Below are positions 52,901 to 61,570 of a DNA stretch of 64,000 bases, piece by piece. The notes beneath the pieces are model-generated. The model was given only the letters and a program-made list of their open reading frames with translations. It had not been told where the DNA came from and searched no databases. Within the stretch, counting starts at the first letter, position 1. Each line of letters begins with the position of its first letter. Origin of the DNA: Peptococcaceae bacterium CEB3. Lineage in GTDB: Bacteria; Bacillota; Desulfitobacteriia; Desulfitobacteriales; Desulfitobacteriaceae. The DNA lies in NCBI GenBank assembly GCA_001029295.1, contig LDXJ01000056.1:62001-126000 (forward strand), read 5' to 3'. A program made the translations under genes and the position numbers.

Positions 52901-53010
52901 CGTTGCGACAAACTCACATGCGTTTAGCCTGGTCCGCACTCACTGCGACAAACTACCATGCGCTTAGCCTGACCCGCACTCACTGCGACAAACTCACGTG
53001 CTCTTTCCCG
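52901..53010. repeat. Tandem 40-bp repeat, about 2.5 copies
   Basis: A unit starting GCGACAAACTCACATGCG recurs at 52905, 52945 and 52985 with a period of exactly 40 bp; the third copy is partial. It fills most of the gap between the bzdO and bzdP genes. Confidence 0.95.
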
Positions 53011-53088
53011 AACCCGCCGCCTTCGCTTTCCCGAGCCTGCAGCCACTGTGGGCGGCCCGGTTTGCGGCGACTACCGGGTCGCTCAAGA

Positions 53089-54396
53089 TCAGCGTATTTT
53101 TTTGACGCCCAGGCTTTCCATAAAAGCGTCCACCCGGGCCATGGTCATATTTTCATCAAACTCGCGCTCATCACCCATATTTCCTTCAAAGGTCATGACC
53201 GGAAAACCCGCTTTCAGAAGTCCGAGGCGATTTTCGGCAATCCCCAGGCTTAGACCTTCGCAGCCGCGGTTGTAGTGAAGCATGATACCATTGAGTTTCC
53301 ATTCCTTGGCGATGCGCAGCATCATATCGGTCTTCAACTGAGGATGATAAAAATGCTGCCATTCCGGTTTGGAGAGGTTCCAGTCCACCATGAGTTCCAG
53401 CGCTTGCTGACGGGTTTTAATCTCCAGGCCTTTCTCCATAGGTGTGGTGCGCGGGCCCCAACTGCCGTCTTCCTTGACTTCCCAGATACCTTCTAAGCCA
53501 AACGTGTAGAGGGAACCCACGGAGACCGCCCCATATCGCTCCAGATACCGGAAGATTTTAAGAAAAGCCCAAGGCGGCTGGGTATCGGACATAAGACGGA
53601 CCTGTTCGTTACCGACAGCGGCAATTCCCCTGGCCACCCGATCTTTGACCTCTGCCAGAAGCTCGGCATAGAAGTCCGCCACTTCCCGCGATGCCTTGCT
53701 CAAAGTCGCCAAGACATAGAGAGAATACATGGTCTTTTCCTCAAGAGGAGCGGGTACCGCTTTGTTCTCGGCACACACCGCAGCCCAGAGGGAGGTGCTG
53801 CGCATTTCGTTCTTGACCGCCTCGATGAAAAGTTCATCGTCGAATTTCCGGCCCGTCGTTTTTTCCAGCCACTCCACCCCATCCTGGAGTTGATCCACGA
53901 TGTATTTGACCTTGGCCGGGGTGACATCTTTATAGGGACCTGCCGCCACATCGACATCCCACATGGGAATTCCGCCTTCTAAATCAGACACCACTTGGTA
54001 CCACTTGGCGTGGCTGCAACAGATATGGTCTTGCCAAATGAAGTCTGGTTTAGGATACCCGCCGCCATAAGGGTACTTGTCGATCAAAATGGATCCCCAG
54101 TACAACCGCATATAGGAGCAGAGGTCGCGGGCATAACCCGCATTTTCCGAAGCTTCCAAACATTCCAGGGAAAGCTCTTTATTATGGGCCAAGGTCGCCC
54201 CATAGGGTTCACTGGTCAGAGAGTAGACGTCCCTTCCCAGCCCGGCCGGAACGGCATCAAAGGACCAGGCCCCTCCGGCCCAGCGCAGTCCCCCGTTCTT
54301 GTGGGCATCCCTGTAGTTAAGATAGTATTTCTCCCGCAATTCCTTGGCCTTGCCCCAAAGCTGCAAGGGTTCAGTCGGATAGATCTGTGTGCTCAT
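53089..54396 (-). CDS. bzdO: Benzoyl-CoA reductase ring-reducing subunit (BzdO/BcrB type)
   Basis: The 435-residue subunit of the HgdB/BcrB/C fold matches the ~440-residue BzdO class. Conserved parts include [19 protein letters not shown] with the Cys pair, [16 protein letters not shown] and the C-terminal [20 protein letters not shown]. It should share the [4Fe-4S] cluster and substrate site with BzdN. GGGAGGGG precedes the ATG; bzdN ends 17 nt upstream. Confidence 0.88.
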   Translation of the reverse strand: MSTQIYPTEPLQLWGKAKELREKYYLNYRDAHKNGGLRWAGGAWSFDAVPAGLGRDVYSLTSEPYGATLAHNKELSLECLEASENAGYARDLCSYMRLYWGSILIDKYPYGGGYPKPDFIWQDHICCSHAKWYQVVSDLEGGIPMWDVDVAAGPYKDVTPAKVKYIVDQLQDGVEWLEKTTGRKFDDELFIEAVKNEMRSTSLWAAVCAENKAVPAPLEEKTMYSLYVLATLSKASREVADFYAELLAEVKDRVARGIAAVGNEQVRLMSDTQPPWAFLKIFRYLERYGAVSVGSLYTFGLEGIWEVKEDGSWGPRTTPMEKGLEIKTRQQALELMVDWNLSKPEWQHFYHPQLKTDMMLRIAKEWKLNGIMLHYNRGCEGLSLGIAENRLGLLKAGFPVMTFEGNMGDEREFDENMTMARVDAFMESLGVKKIR

Positions 54397-54413
54397 TCTA
54401 TTCCCCTCCCTAT

Positions 54414-55541
54414 TTAGAACAAGTCCTCTTGCCGCATCATTTCCAGGAAAGCCTCGACCCGGATCCTGAACGGCCCGAGTGGAGCAGTGACATCAAACTC
54501 CAGAAACAGGGTGGGAATCCCTTTCCCTTTCAAGACCTTTTGAATCGCCGGGATATCCAGTTCGTGCGGATCACAGAATTTTTGCTGGATCACAATAACT
54601 CCTTGAACGCCATAATCCTCGATCAGTTGCTCGATGTGTTCGAGTCGCTTGCGCTGCGGCCAATCCTTGGTCGGGCAGGGCACCCGATCGACATACCGGT
54701 TGGCAATCTCCAAGAGGCGGTCCTCATTTGGCACGCTTTCATTCCAGAAGTAGCGCGTTCCCGTACAATGATCATCGATGACAAAGGTGGCTCCGCAGAC
54801 TTGTTCAACCATCTCAGTAAAGGGAATATCGTCATTCTCGCTGCCCAGGATCATGAGCCTTTCTCCGGTCGACCGCTTGAGCTCCCGCTGGGGCAGTTGC
54901 TCCAACAGTTCCCGCAAGGCTTGGTTGTGCTCCCGTTTGTCCGTCATTTGGCTGGAAAGCACCAGGTACATCGCCTCTTGTCCGGTAAGCGGCGGGTTTT
55001 CCTGTCTCCTCAGTTCGAAGATCTGTTTGAGCAGACGCCGGTTGGTGTTGACAATATCAATGCCTCGATCCAAATCGGCGTCCGTGATCGCTTGACCCGT
55101 CCATTCTTCCACCGCACCTTTGAATTGTTCCAACTCCGCGCGCAAAAAGGTACGGGAATGATCGCTTTGGACATTGTGAGGCATAGGCAAATAGTAACTG
55201 AACTCCGTCGGCCGGTGCAAATCCCAACTTGTATAAGCCTGCCGTATGTGCAAACAGGACTGGGCAATGGTAATACCGTCCAGATAGGAAAACCTGTCTT
55301 TAAGCCCTTGGGCCAGCACATCACGAGAGAAGGGACAGTACATGCCGAAAATATGCGGTTCAGTCACATCTTGAGGCTCGTGTCCACCCAGAATTCGGAC
55401 AGGCAGGACATTGGCGGCATAAAGGATTTCTTCCGGCACATAGGTGCAAAAATAGCCAATAACCTTGCCCCCGCTTCTTTCTTTCCAGTCCCTGGCGTAA
55501 TCATGTCGTTTTGCATACCATTGCTCAAATTGCGTGAACAT
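54414..55541 (-). CDS. bzdN: Benzoyl-CoA reductase ring-reducing subunit (BzdN/BcrC type)
   Basis: The 375-residue subunit is of the length expected for BzdN/BcrC. The N-terminal [40 protein letters not shown], and the C-terminal [19 protein letters not shown] hold the likely cluster Cys. The heterodimer with BzdO carries out the Birch-like two-electron reduction of the aromatic ring. AGAGGAG precedes the ATG. It is the first of the four reductase genes, in the order N, O, P, Q as in the bzd operon of denitrifying Azoarcus. Confidence 0.88.
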   Translation of the reverse strand: MFTQFEQWYAKRHDYARDWKERSGGKVIGYFCTYVPEEILYAANVLPVRILGGHEPQDVTEPHIFGMYCPFSRDVLAQGLKDRFSYLDGITIAQSCLHIRQAYTSWDLHRPTEFSYYLPMPHNVQSDHSRTFLRAELEQFKGAVEEWTGQAITDADLDRGIDIVNTNRRLLKQIFELRRQENPPLTGQEAMYLVLSSQMTDKREHNQALRELLEQLPQRELKRSTGERLMILGSENDDIPFTEMVEQVCGATFVIDDHCTGTRYFWNESVPNEDRLLEIANRYVDRVPCPTKDWPQRKRLEHIEQLIEDYGVQGVIVIQQKFCDPHELDIPAIQKVLKGKGIPTLFLEFDVTAPLGPFRIRVEAFLEMMRQEDLF

Positions 55542-55574
55542 GCCTCTATCTCCTCTCTCCTCTTTTGCCGCTCC

Positions 55575-56540
55575 TCAGCCTCGCTTCAATTCGCTTCCGC
55601 AGACGCCGCAGAACTTGAATTCTTCCGGAATTCCTTTCGCACCACAGCTCGGACAAGTGTGGGTGTAGGGACCGTAAAGAAACTCACTGGAACCCCCTTC
55701 CGCCGCTTTCGTCCGCAAACCGATGTAGTCTTTGGGCCGCTTCTCGACAAAAGCGTTCATCCCTTCATAAGGCTCGACCGAGGCAAAGTGCAAAGCCAAC
55801 CATTCCTTGGCGTGCCCCACGGTGGAACTCCAAGCGAGATCTTTCCAGAAATTTGTCTGCTGCTTTGTATAGCGCAGACACTCGGGGAATTTGTGCACGA
55901 GCTTATCGGCCATGGTGGCCACCGCCTGATCGAGCTGGTCGCGTGGCACAACCTGGTTCACCAAACCCCATTCCAGGCATTTTTGAGCCGGAACCGGTTC
56001 GCTGAGGAAGAGCATTTCCCGCGCCCGCCGATCTCCGACGATGATAGGAAGCCACTGGGTGGCCCCACCGGCCGCCACACTGCCCACCATGGTTCCTACC
56101 TGTTGAATGGAAGCATCTTCTACCATGATTCCCAAATCGCAGGCCATATTGAATTCATTACCACCGCCGGCGACCATCCCGTTAATGCGGGCAATCGTAG
56201 GTTTGCCAATATTGCGTAAAACATCGTGACACTCCGTAAAGACTCCCATCCACTTCCAGTAATCCCGGGGCTTCTTCGTATAATCCTCAGCGTATTCTTT
56301 GACATCCCCACCCGAACAAAAAGCTTTTTCTCCCGCACCGGTAAGCACAACCACCGCCACGGAGTCGTCCCAGGAAGCATCCCGGAAAGCTGTGGTCAAT
56401 TCCTGCAAGGTCAACGTACTGTAAGAGTTATAGACATGGGGCCGGTTGATCGTGACGGTGGCGACCCAGTCCTTTTTCTCGTAAATGACCTCCCGAAAAT
56501 CAAATTCGCTCGTCGCTTTTCCTGTGAAACGTGGACTCAT
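55575..56540 (-). CDS. Oah-like ring hydrolase (crotonase fold) with C-terminal zinc ribbon
   Basis: The 321-residue crotonase-fold protein keeps the first catalytic Glu (GMVAGGGNEFNMACD), but the second Glu position is replaced in QQVGTMVGSVAAGGATQW. That pattern, with PHVYNSYSTLT and GGDVKEYAEDYTKKPRDYW, resembles 6-oxocyclohex-1-ene-1-carbonyl-CoA hydrolase (Oah/BzdY). The last ~35 residues are a separate four-Cys zinc ribbon (CPSCGAKG, then FCGVCGSELK), not usual for Oah. It directly precedes bzdN (33 nt), which supports a pathway role. A dienoyl-CoA hydratase is the alternative. Confidence 0.78.
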   Translation of the reverse strand: MSPRFTGKATSEFDFREVIYEKKDWVATVTINRPHVYNSYSTLTLQELTTAFRDASWDDSVAVVVLTGAGEKAFCSGGDVKEYAEDYTKKPRDYWKWMGVFTECHDVLRNIGKPTIARINGMVAGGGNEFNMACDLGIMVEDASIQQVGTMVGSVAAGGATQWLPIIVGDRRAREMLFLSEPVPAQKCLEWGLVNQVVPRDQLDQAVATMADKLVHKFPECLRYTKQQTNFWKDLAWSSTVGHAKEWLALHFASVEPYEGMNAFVEKRPKDYIGLRTKAAEGGSSEFLYGPYTHTCPSCGAKGIPEEFKFCGVCGSELKRG

Positions 56541-56638
56541 GATTCTTCATCCTTTCTTTTACACTCGTCGGATTTCTTCAGTTGTAAATTAAACCCATCG
56601 GTCCCTTAGACTCACCGACTCCTTTTAAGCTCCCAAAT

Positions 56639-57829
56639 TTAATGGATGCCCTCAACGATCATAGCCATCCCCTGCCCCCCGCCGATACACAGGGTCACCA
56701 GGCCGTAACGGGTTTGTCTGCGGCGCATCTCATAAAGCAAAGTCGTCATCAGCCGCGCCCCGGTGGCCCCGATGGGATGACCCAGAGCAATAGCGCCCCC
56801 GTTGACGTTCACTTTTCCCACATCCAACCCCAATTCCCGGATCACAGCCAAGGACTGGGAGGCAAAGGCTTCATTGAGCTCAATCAATCCAATGTCCCCT
56901 ATGCTTAAGCCCGCCTGTTTCAAGGCTTTACGCACTGCCGGCACCGGCCCAATCCCCATGATTTGCGGAGGCACCCCCACGACGGCATCCGTCACTAACC
57001 TGGCCAGGGGCTTCAGACCCAGTTCTTTGGCCTTCTCCACCGACAGCAAAACCACGGCGGCAGCGGCATCGTTACGGCCACATGAATTTCCGGCCGTCAC
57101 GGATCCCCCGGGGCGAAAGGCTGGCTTTAAGGCGGCCAGCTTCTCCAGACTCGTATCTCGTGGATGTTCATCTGTCGCAAAGACGAGGGTACCTTTGCGG
57201 ACGGGTACGTTAACCGGAACAATTTCTTCTTGAAACAGTCCCGCCGCCAAAGCTTTATGACAGCGCTGCTGGCTTTGCAGGGCGAAGGCGTCCTGATCCG
57301 CCCGGGAAACATGAAACTGTTCGGCCACATTTTCCGCCGTATCCCCCATGGAAACAGGGCCATACAGAGAAATGGGCTGTCCCCCCGGACCGGCTTCCGT
57401 CAGAGAGTCCACCAAGACACCGTCTCCGGAACCGTACCCGTAACGGGCATTCTTTAGATAGAACGGTGCCCTGCTCAGGTTTTCCGTCCCTCCCGCTACG
57501 ACCACCTCCGCCCGCCCCGTTTGGATCTCCTGAGCCCCGCTGCTAATGGCCTGAAGACCCGAGGCACACTGGCGGTGAACGGTGAACGCCGCCGCCTCTT
57601 CCGGAATCCCGGCCAAGAGAGAGATGACTCGAGCTATGTTGGCGGCCTCCGTGGTCTGGCGGGACCACCCCATAATCACCTCCTCAACTACCTGGGGACT
57701 CACTCCCGCCCGTGCCAGCGCTTCCTTAACAACTAGGGCCCCCAGATCCTGTGGCGGGATGTCTTTAAGTGAGCCACCGATCGTGCCGATGGCCGTCCGC
57801 ACCGCACTGACAATCACAACCTCTTTCAT
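56639..57829 (-). CDS. Acetyl-CoA acetyltransferase (thiolase)
   Basis: A classic thiolase of 396 residues. Seen are [20 protein letters not shown], the nucleophilic Cys in [32 protein letters not shown] with the catalytic His, and the second Cys in [16 protein letters not shown] 57829 has GGGAGGGG upstream. It would release acetyl-CoA at the end of the benzoyl-CoA route or in beta-oxidation. Confidence 0.95.
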   Translation of the reverse strand: MKEVVIVSAVRTAIGTIGGSLKDIPPQDLGALVVKEALARAGVSPQVVEEVIMGWSRQTTEAANIARVISLLAGIPEEAAAFTVHRQCASGLQAISSGAQEIQTGRAEVVVAGGTENLSRAPFYLKNARYGYGSGDGVLVDSLTEAGPGGQPISLYGPVSMGDTAENVAEQFHVSRADQDAFALQSQQRCHKALAAGLFQEEIVPVNVPVRKGTLVFATDEHPRDTSLEKLAALKPAFRPGGSVTAGNSCGRNDAAAAVVLLSVEKAKELGLKPLARLVTDAVVGVPPQIMGIGPVPAVRKALKQAGLSIGDIGLIELNEAFASQSLAVIRELGLDVGKVNVNGGAIALGHPIGATGARLMTTLLYEMRRRQTRYGLVTLCIGGGQGMAMIVEGIH

Positions 57830-57953
57830 CAAACCCCTCCCAGTCTCTTCATCCTTTCAACCCTGAGCCGGCACCATTTCTCCGCGTCCATTCTCATATC
57901 TACTGTTCGTTCTCATATCTACAGTCGACTTTCATAACTCCGGAACCGCTGCC

Positions 57954-58700
57954 TCAGCGCATGATCATCCCCCCGTCAATGCAAAGGACCTGGCCCGTAA
58001 TATAGCCCGCCTCCGGAGAAGCTAGGAAAACAAAGCCCGGGGCCATCTCCTCCGGTTGGCCGAAACGACCCAAAGGCACCCTTTCCAAGTATTTGTCACG
58101 CAACTTGGGGTCTGAAGCGATTTTTTCGGTCATTTTCGTCTCGGCAAAGGGAGAAATGGCGTTGACCGTAACTCCGTATCTAGCCAATTCCCGGGCCGCC
58201 GATTTAGTAAAGGCACTGATGCCACCCTTGGCCGCCGTATAGTTCACCTGGCCGATAGTTCCCTGCAGGCCTGCCGATGAAGTGACGTTGAGAATGCGGC
58301 CGGTTCTCCTTGCCGCCATATCTTGGGCCACGGCCTGCGTGCAGAGAAAAGTCCCTTTGAGGTGAACATTTATGACTTCGTCCCATTGCTCCTCCGTCAT
58401 TTTGAGCAGCATAGCCGGACGCGTCAAACCGGCGTTGTTGACAAGAATGTCGATCGGGCCCAGCCCAGCTTTCACCTGCGCGACCATCGCCTGGACGGAA
58501 TCACGCTTGGCCACGTCCGCTTGGATCACACACACCCTCCGCCCTCTTTCCTCCACCTCCCGCACCACTTCGTCCGCGGGGGTGATGGACCGGCTCACCA
58601 AGGCCACGTCCGCACCCTCAGCCGCAAAAGCGATGGCCACTGCCCTGCCAATACCGTCTTTAGCCCCGGTGACCAGAGCAACCTTTCCTTCCAGTTTCAT
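57954..58700 (-). CDS. Short-chain dehydrogenase/reductase (FabG-like)
   Basis: The 248-residue SDR has the cofactor motif ALVTGAKDGIGRAVAI, NNAG in IDILVNNAGLTRPAM, the catalytic Ser in ILNVTSSAGLQG and the YxxxK motif in VNYTAAKGGISAF. It ends YITGQVLCIDGGM. Such enzymes interconvert 3-oxoacyl and 3-hydroxyacyl thioesters. Between the aryl-CoA ligase and the thiolase it may serve the hydroxyacyl-CoA step of the ring-cleavage product. Confidence 0.93.
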   Translation of the reverse strand: MKLEGKVALVTGAKDGIGRAVAIAFAAEGADVALVSRSITPADEVVREVEERGRRVCVIQADVAKRDSVQAMVAQVKAGLGPIDILVNNAGLTRPAMLLKMTEEQWDEVINVHLKGTFLCTQAVAQDMAARRTGRILNVTSSAGLQGTIGQVNYTAAKGGISAFTKSAARELARYGVTVNAISPFAETKMTEKIASDPKLRDKYLERVPLGRFGQPEEMAPGFVFLASPEAGYITGQVLCIDGGMIMR

Positions 58701-58796
58701 TTTCTTGTTCCTTTCCTCTCTTATCTGCTCTCAGTTACAATCAGGACGCTTGTGAACTTGAAGCCGGCCTTTATGCTTTCCTCTTTTCTTCGTTCT

Positions 58797-60551
58797 TCAG
58801 TCCGCTCTAGGGTCTGTTCTTCTGTCTGTCCTCTCATCCTTTCTCTCGTCCGTTTTCTCGCCAGAACTCTCGTCCGCTTTTTCGACAGAACTCTCCTCCG
58901 CTCTTTCGTATGCTTTGTCATCCGTTCTCCCGTCCGCTCTCTCGTACGCGTTGTCTTCCGCTCTTTCCCGGCCCGCACCCGGTTCCGGTGCCTGATTTAA
59001 TTGTCTCAACCGATACCTCAGAATCTTGCCGGAAGCCGTCTTGGGCAATTCCTCAATAAATTCAATCCAACGCGGAAACTTATAGGGAGCGATGCGGCCT
59101 TTGACAAACTGCTGAATCTCCTGCGCCAGTTCGGCTGACGCGCTAAACCCGTCTCTGAGCACCACGTAGGCTTTCGGCTTCTCCAAATTGTCACTGTCCC
59201 GCACCCCGATGACCGCACATTCCAAAACCGACGGATGTTCCACCAGCGTATTTTCCACCTCAATCGGAGAAACCCAAATCCCCCCGGGCTTAATCATGTC
59301 GTCCGTCCTGCCCACATACCAAAAGAAGCCTTCCTCATCGATCAGGTATTTGTCACCGGTGTTGATCCAGTGCCCGCAAAAGCTCTGTTTGTTCTTTTCA
59401 TGCTTGTTCCAGTAATACGCGCAGATACTGTCCCCCTTGACCATTAAAGTGCCAATTTCCCCTCTGGGCACCGGGTTCCCTTCCGCGTCCACCAGTTTGG
59501 CTTCATACCCGGGCACCGGCTTGCCCGTGCTCCCCGGTTTCATTTCCCCCAAGCGGTTAGTAATGAAGATGTGGGTAATTTCCGTCGAGCCGATTCCGTC
59601 TAAAATCACCAGATTGAACTTTTTTCGCCATGCCTCGTAGACCGACTTGGGCAGGGACTCCCCGGCCGAAGTGCAGAGGCGGATCGAATGCATGTCAACA
59701 TCCGGAGTATTGGCTGCAGCCTGGAGCAGAGCGGCGTAAGAAGTGGGAACCCCATAGAAAAGCGTTGGCTTATAGCGGCGCACCGCGGCAAAAACAGTTT
59801 CCGGTTTCGGCTGTTCCGGTACCAATACCGTGGCAGCACCCACCCGGAAAGGAAAGTAGAGGGCATTGCCCAGCCCATAGGCAAAGAAAAGTTTGGCAAC
59901 GGAATAACAGATGTCGTCTTCATTGATGTTCAGGATCGGCTTGGCATAAAGATCGGCGCTGACGATCATGTCATGCTGAAGGTGTACCGCCCCCTTGGGA
60001 AAGCCCGTACTGCCCGAACTATAGAGCCAGAACGCCGGTTCATCCTTATGCGTCTCCGCCGGCTCCAATTCGGCGGAAGCAGCCTCGACCAGTTCGGCAT
60101 AGGCGATCTGCCCCCGTCCGGCCTGACCGACCACAACCAAGTGTTTCAGATAGCGCAATTCCTCCCGGATCGACTCGATCAAGGGAACCAACGGTTCGCT
60201 GACCACGGCCACTTTAGCCCGGCTGTCATTAAGCAGGTAGAGGTAATCCTGGGCTTTGAGAATGGTATTGGTCGGAATCGGCACAGCACCCATCTTGATG
60301 GCCCCGAAGAAAACAGCGACGAACTCGGGCGAATCGAGCAGGAGAAGAAGCACTCTGTTCTCCCGTTCCACCCCCAGGCTCTTTAAAGCATTCCCCGCTT
60401 TATTGACCAGGCGGAAGACCTGTTTGTAGGTGAAGGTCTGATCTTGGTAATAGATCGCAACCTTGTCTCCCCGGCCCAATTCCAAGTTCTTGTCCACCAG
60501 TTCGACAGCCGCATTAAATTGTTCGGGAATCTGCAGGCTAACCTGGCTCAT
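58797..60551 (-). CDS. Benzoate-CoA ligase-like enzyme with repeat-derived tail
   Basis: AMP-forming aryl-CoA ligase of 584 residues. The adenylation motif AFWLYSSGSTGFPKGAVHLQ and ILDGIGSTEITHIFITN are typical of benzoate-CoA ligases. Later come the GDKYLIDEEGFFWYVGRTDD region and the catalytic Lys in LPKTASGKILRYRL. The enzyme proper ends near 59000. About 60 further residues form a charged tail of imperfect repeats (such as ERADGRTDDKAYERAEESS) that other ligases lack. ATG 60551 follows AAAAGGAG. It would activate benzoate or a related acid for the reductase. Confidence 0.9.
   Translation of the reverse strand: MSQVSLQIPEQFNAAVELVDKNLELGRGDKVAIYYQDQTFTYKQVFRLVNKAGNALKSLGVERENRVLLLLLDSPEFVAVFFGAIKMGAVPIPTNTILKAQDYLYLLNDSRAKVAVVSEPLVPLIESIREELRYLKHLVVVGQAGRGQIAYAELVEAASAELEPAETHKDEPAFWLYSSGSTGFPKGAVHLQHDMIVSADLYAKPILNINEDDICYSVAKLFFAYGLGNALYFPFRVGAATVLVPEQPKPETVFAAVRRYKPTLFYGVPTSYAALLQAAANTPDVDMHSIRLCTSAGESLPKSVYEAWRKKFNLVILDGIGSTEITHIFITNRLGEMKPGSTGKPVPGYEAKLVDAEGNPVPRGEIGTLMVKGDSICAYYWNKHEKNKQSFCGHWINTGDKYLIDEEGFFWYVGRTDDMIKPGGIWVSPIEVENTLVEHPSVLECAVIGVRDSDNLEKPKAYVVLRDGFSASAELAQEIQQFVKGRIAPYKFPRWIEFIEELPKTASGKILRYRLRQLNQAPEPGAGRERAEDNAYERADGRTDDKAYERAEESSVEKADESSGEKTDERKDERTDRRTDPRAD
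58800..58995. repeat. Degenerate repeats encoding the ligase tail
   Basis: Imperfect units like CTCTCGTCCGCTCT recur about every 12-30 bp. The stretch stays open in more than one frame, as expected of a repeat expansion. Confidence 0.8.
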
Positions 60552-60700
60552 ACGGAGCACTCCTTTTCCGGCAAATTCTTGTTCGGTATCCGCTAAATCT
60601 TCCCATAGCCTCGAGCCAAGTCAGCCCCCCTGCTTAAGCCTCCTGCCGCGCAAGCCGCACCATCAGAGGACAGAAGCCTTTCAGAACCTGCCGGAACTTG

Positions 60701-61570
60701 TTAAACCAAATTCCTTAACACCCCGACCGGATCCAGTCGGCGCAGGATCGCTAACTCAGAGAGAGTGGGTTCAGGAGTCGTAGGCACCTCCGCCGGAAGT
60801 ACAGGCTTGAAGCCGGTGTTTCCCATAACCTCTTCCCGACTCACGCCCGGATGAAGGGATTTAAGACGCATCACCTTGCTCTGCTCTTCAAAATCGAACA
60901 CACAGAGCGGAGTGACAACCAACGCGGGGCCCTCACCAGGCAAGCCTTGGCGCGACCACGTCTCCGGTCCGTCCAAGAAACCGGGGCCGCTGTTAAAGTC
61001 GACTTTCTCCACGAAAGTCCGGGCATTGTGCGAAGTCGTGTAGAGCACTGCCCGGCCGGCCCTGGGGAGAAAGGGCAGCCCCACCGTCCCCGGCCCTTTA
61101 AGCACCGGGTTGTACCAATCCCCAACGCAGACCAGGTTGCAGTTGCCATACTTGTCAATCTGCAATCCACCGCCGAAAAAGACACTGAAGCGTTGGCCGT
61201 GCCCTTCCAAGAGAATCACATCCGCTAAGGGCAGCACCGCGTCAGCCCGCAGATTCTCCTCCGCACAGGAAGAGAAGACCAGAGGTTCCAGATGGGGGTT
61301 CACCGCCCCGCTCCCGCCGGCAATGTACGAGAGATTGGGGGCATGAGTTTCCTGAGCGAGACGGCAAGCGGCCATGGGAATCATGCTCACCGCCCCCATG
61401 ACGGCTACTTCCCCGTCTTTCAGGTGGCGGGCCATGACAGCGGCCATTAGCTCCGCCACAGAATAACCTCTTTCCCCTGCATCACCCTTCCCTTCAGGGC
61501 GTCCAGCCCCCTTAGGGTTTCCTGTCTCCTTGGCAAGGCCCTTTTCCCCGGAATAACCCTTTCCGCTCAC
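60701..61570 (-). CDS. CoA-transferase/IpdB-like beta subunit
   Basis: A 289-residue class I CoA-transferase fold of the glutaconate-transferase/IpdB group: VAVMGAVSMIPMAACRLAQE, then THAPNLSYIAGGSGAVNP, FFGGGLQIDKYGNCNLVCVG and the C-terminal LKSLHPGVSREEVMGNTGF. Where true transferases carry the covalent Glu (ESG/EAG after HAPN), this protein has IAGGSG. That favours an IpdAB-like ring hydrolase over a transferase. The first ~37 residues are a Gly/Lys/Glu-rich low-complexity extension. The GTG start overlaps the alpha-subunit stop (GTGA). Confidence 0.8.
   Translation of the reverse strand: MSGKGYSGEKGLAKETGNPKGAGRPEGKGDAGERGYSVAELMAAVMARHLKDGEVAVMGAVSMIPMAACRLAQETHAPNLSYIAGGSGAVNPHLEPLVFSSCAEENLRADAVLPLADVILLEGHGQRFSVFFGGGLQIDKYGNCNLVCVGDWYNPVLKGPGTVGLPFLPRAGRAVLYTTSHNARTFVEKVDFNSGPGFLDGPETWSRQGLPGEGPALVVTPLCVFDFEEQSKVMRLKSLHPGVSREEVMGNTGFKPVLPAEVPTTPEPTLSELAILRRLDPVGVLRNLV

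Noticed and set aside
52901-53010. CRISPR array
   Set aside because: The 40-bp units are directly adjacent without unique spacers, and no cas genes are present.
50875-55541. The reductase genes as a 2-hydroxyacyl-CoA dehydratase with activator
   Set aside because: Dehydratases use one homodimeric activator; here two different ATPases, a ferredoxin and Had/Oah-like neighbours fit benzoyl-CoA reductase better.
58721-58978. Arg/Glu-rich minus-strand frame overlapping the ligase tail
   Set aside because: It is the ligase-tail repeat read in another frame.
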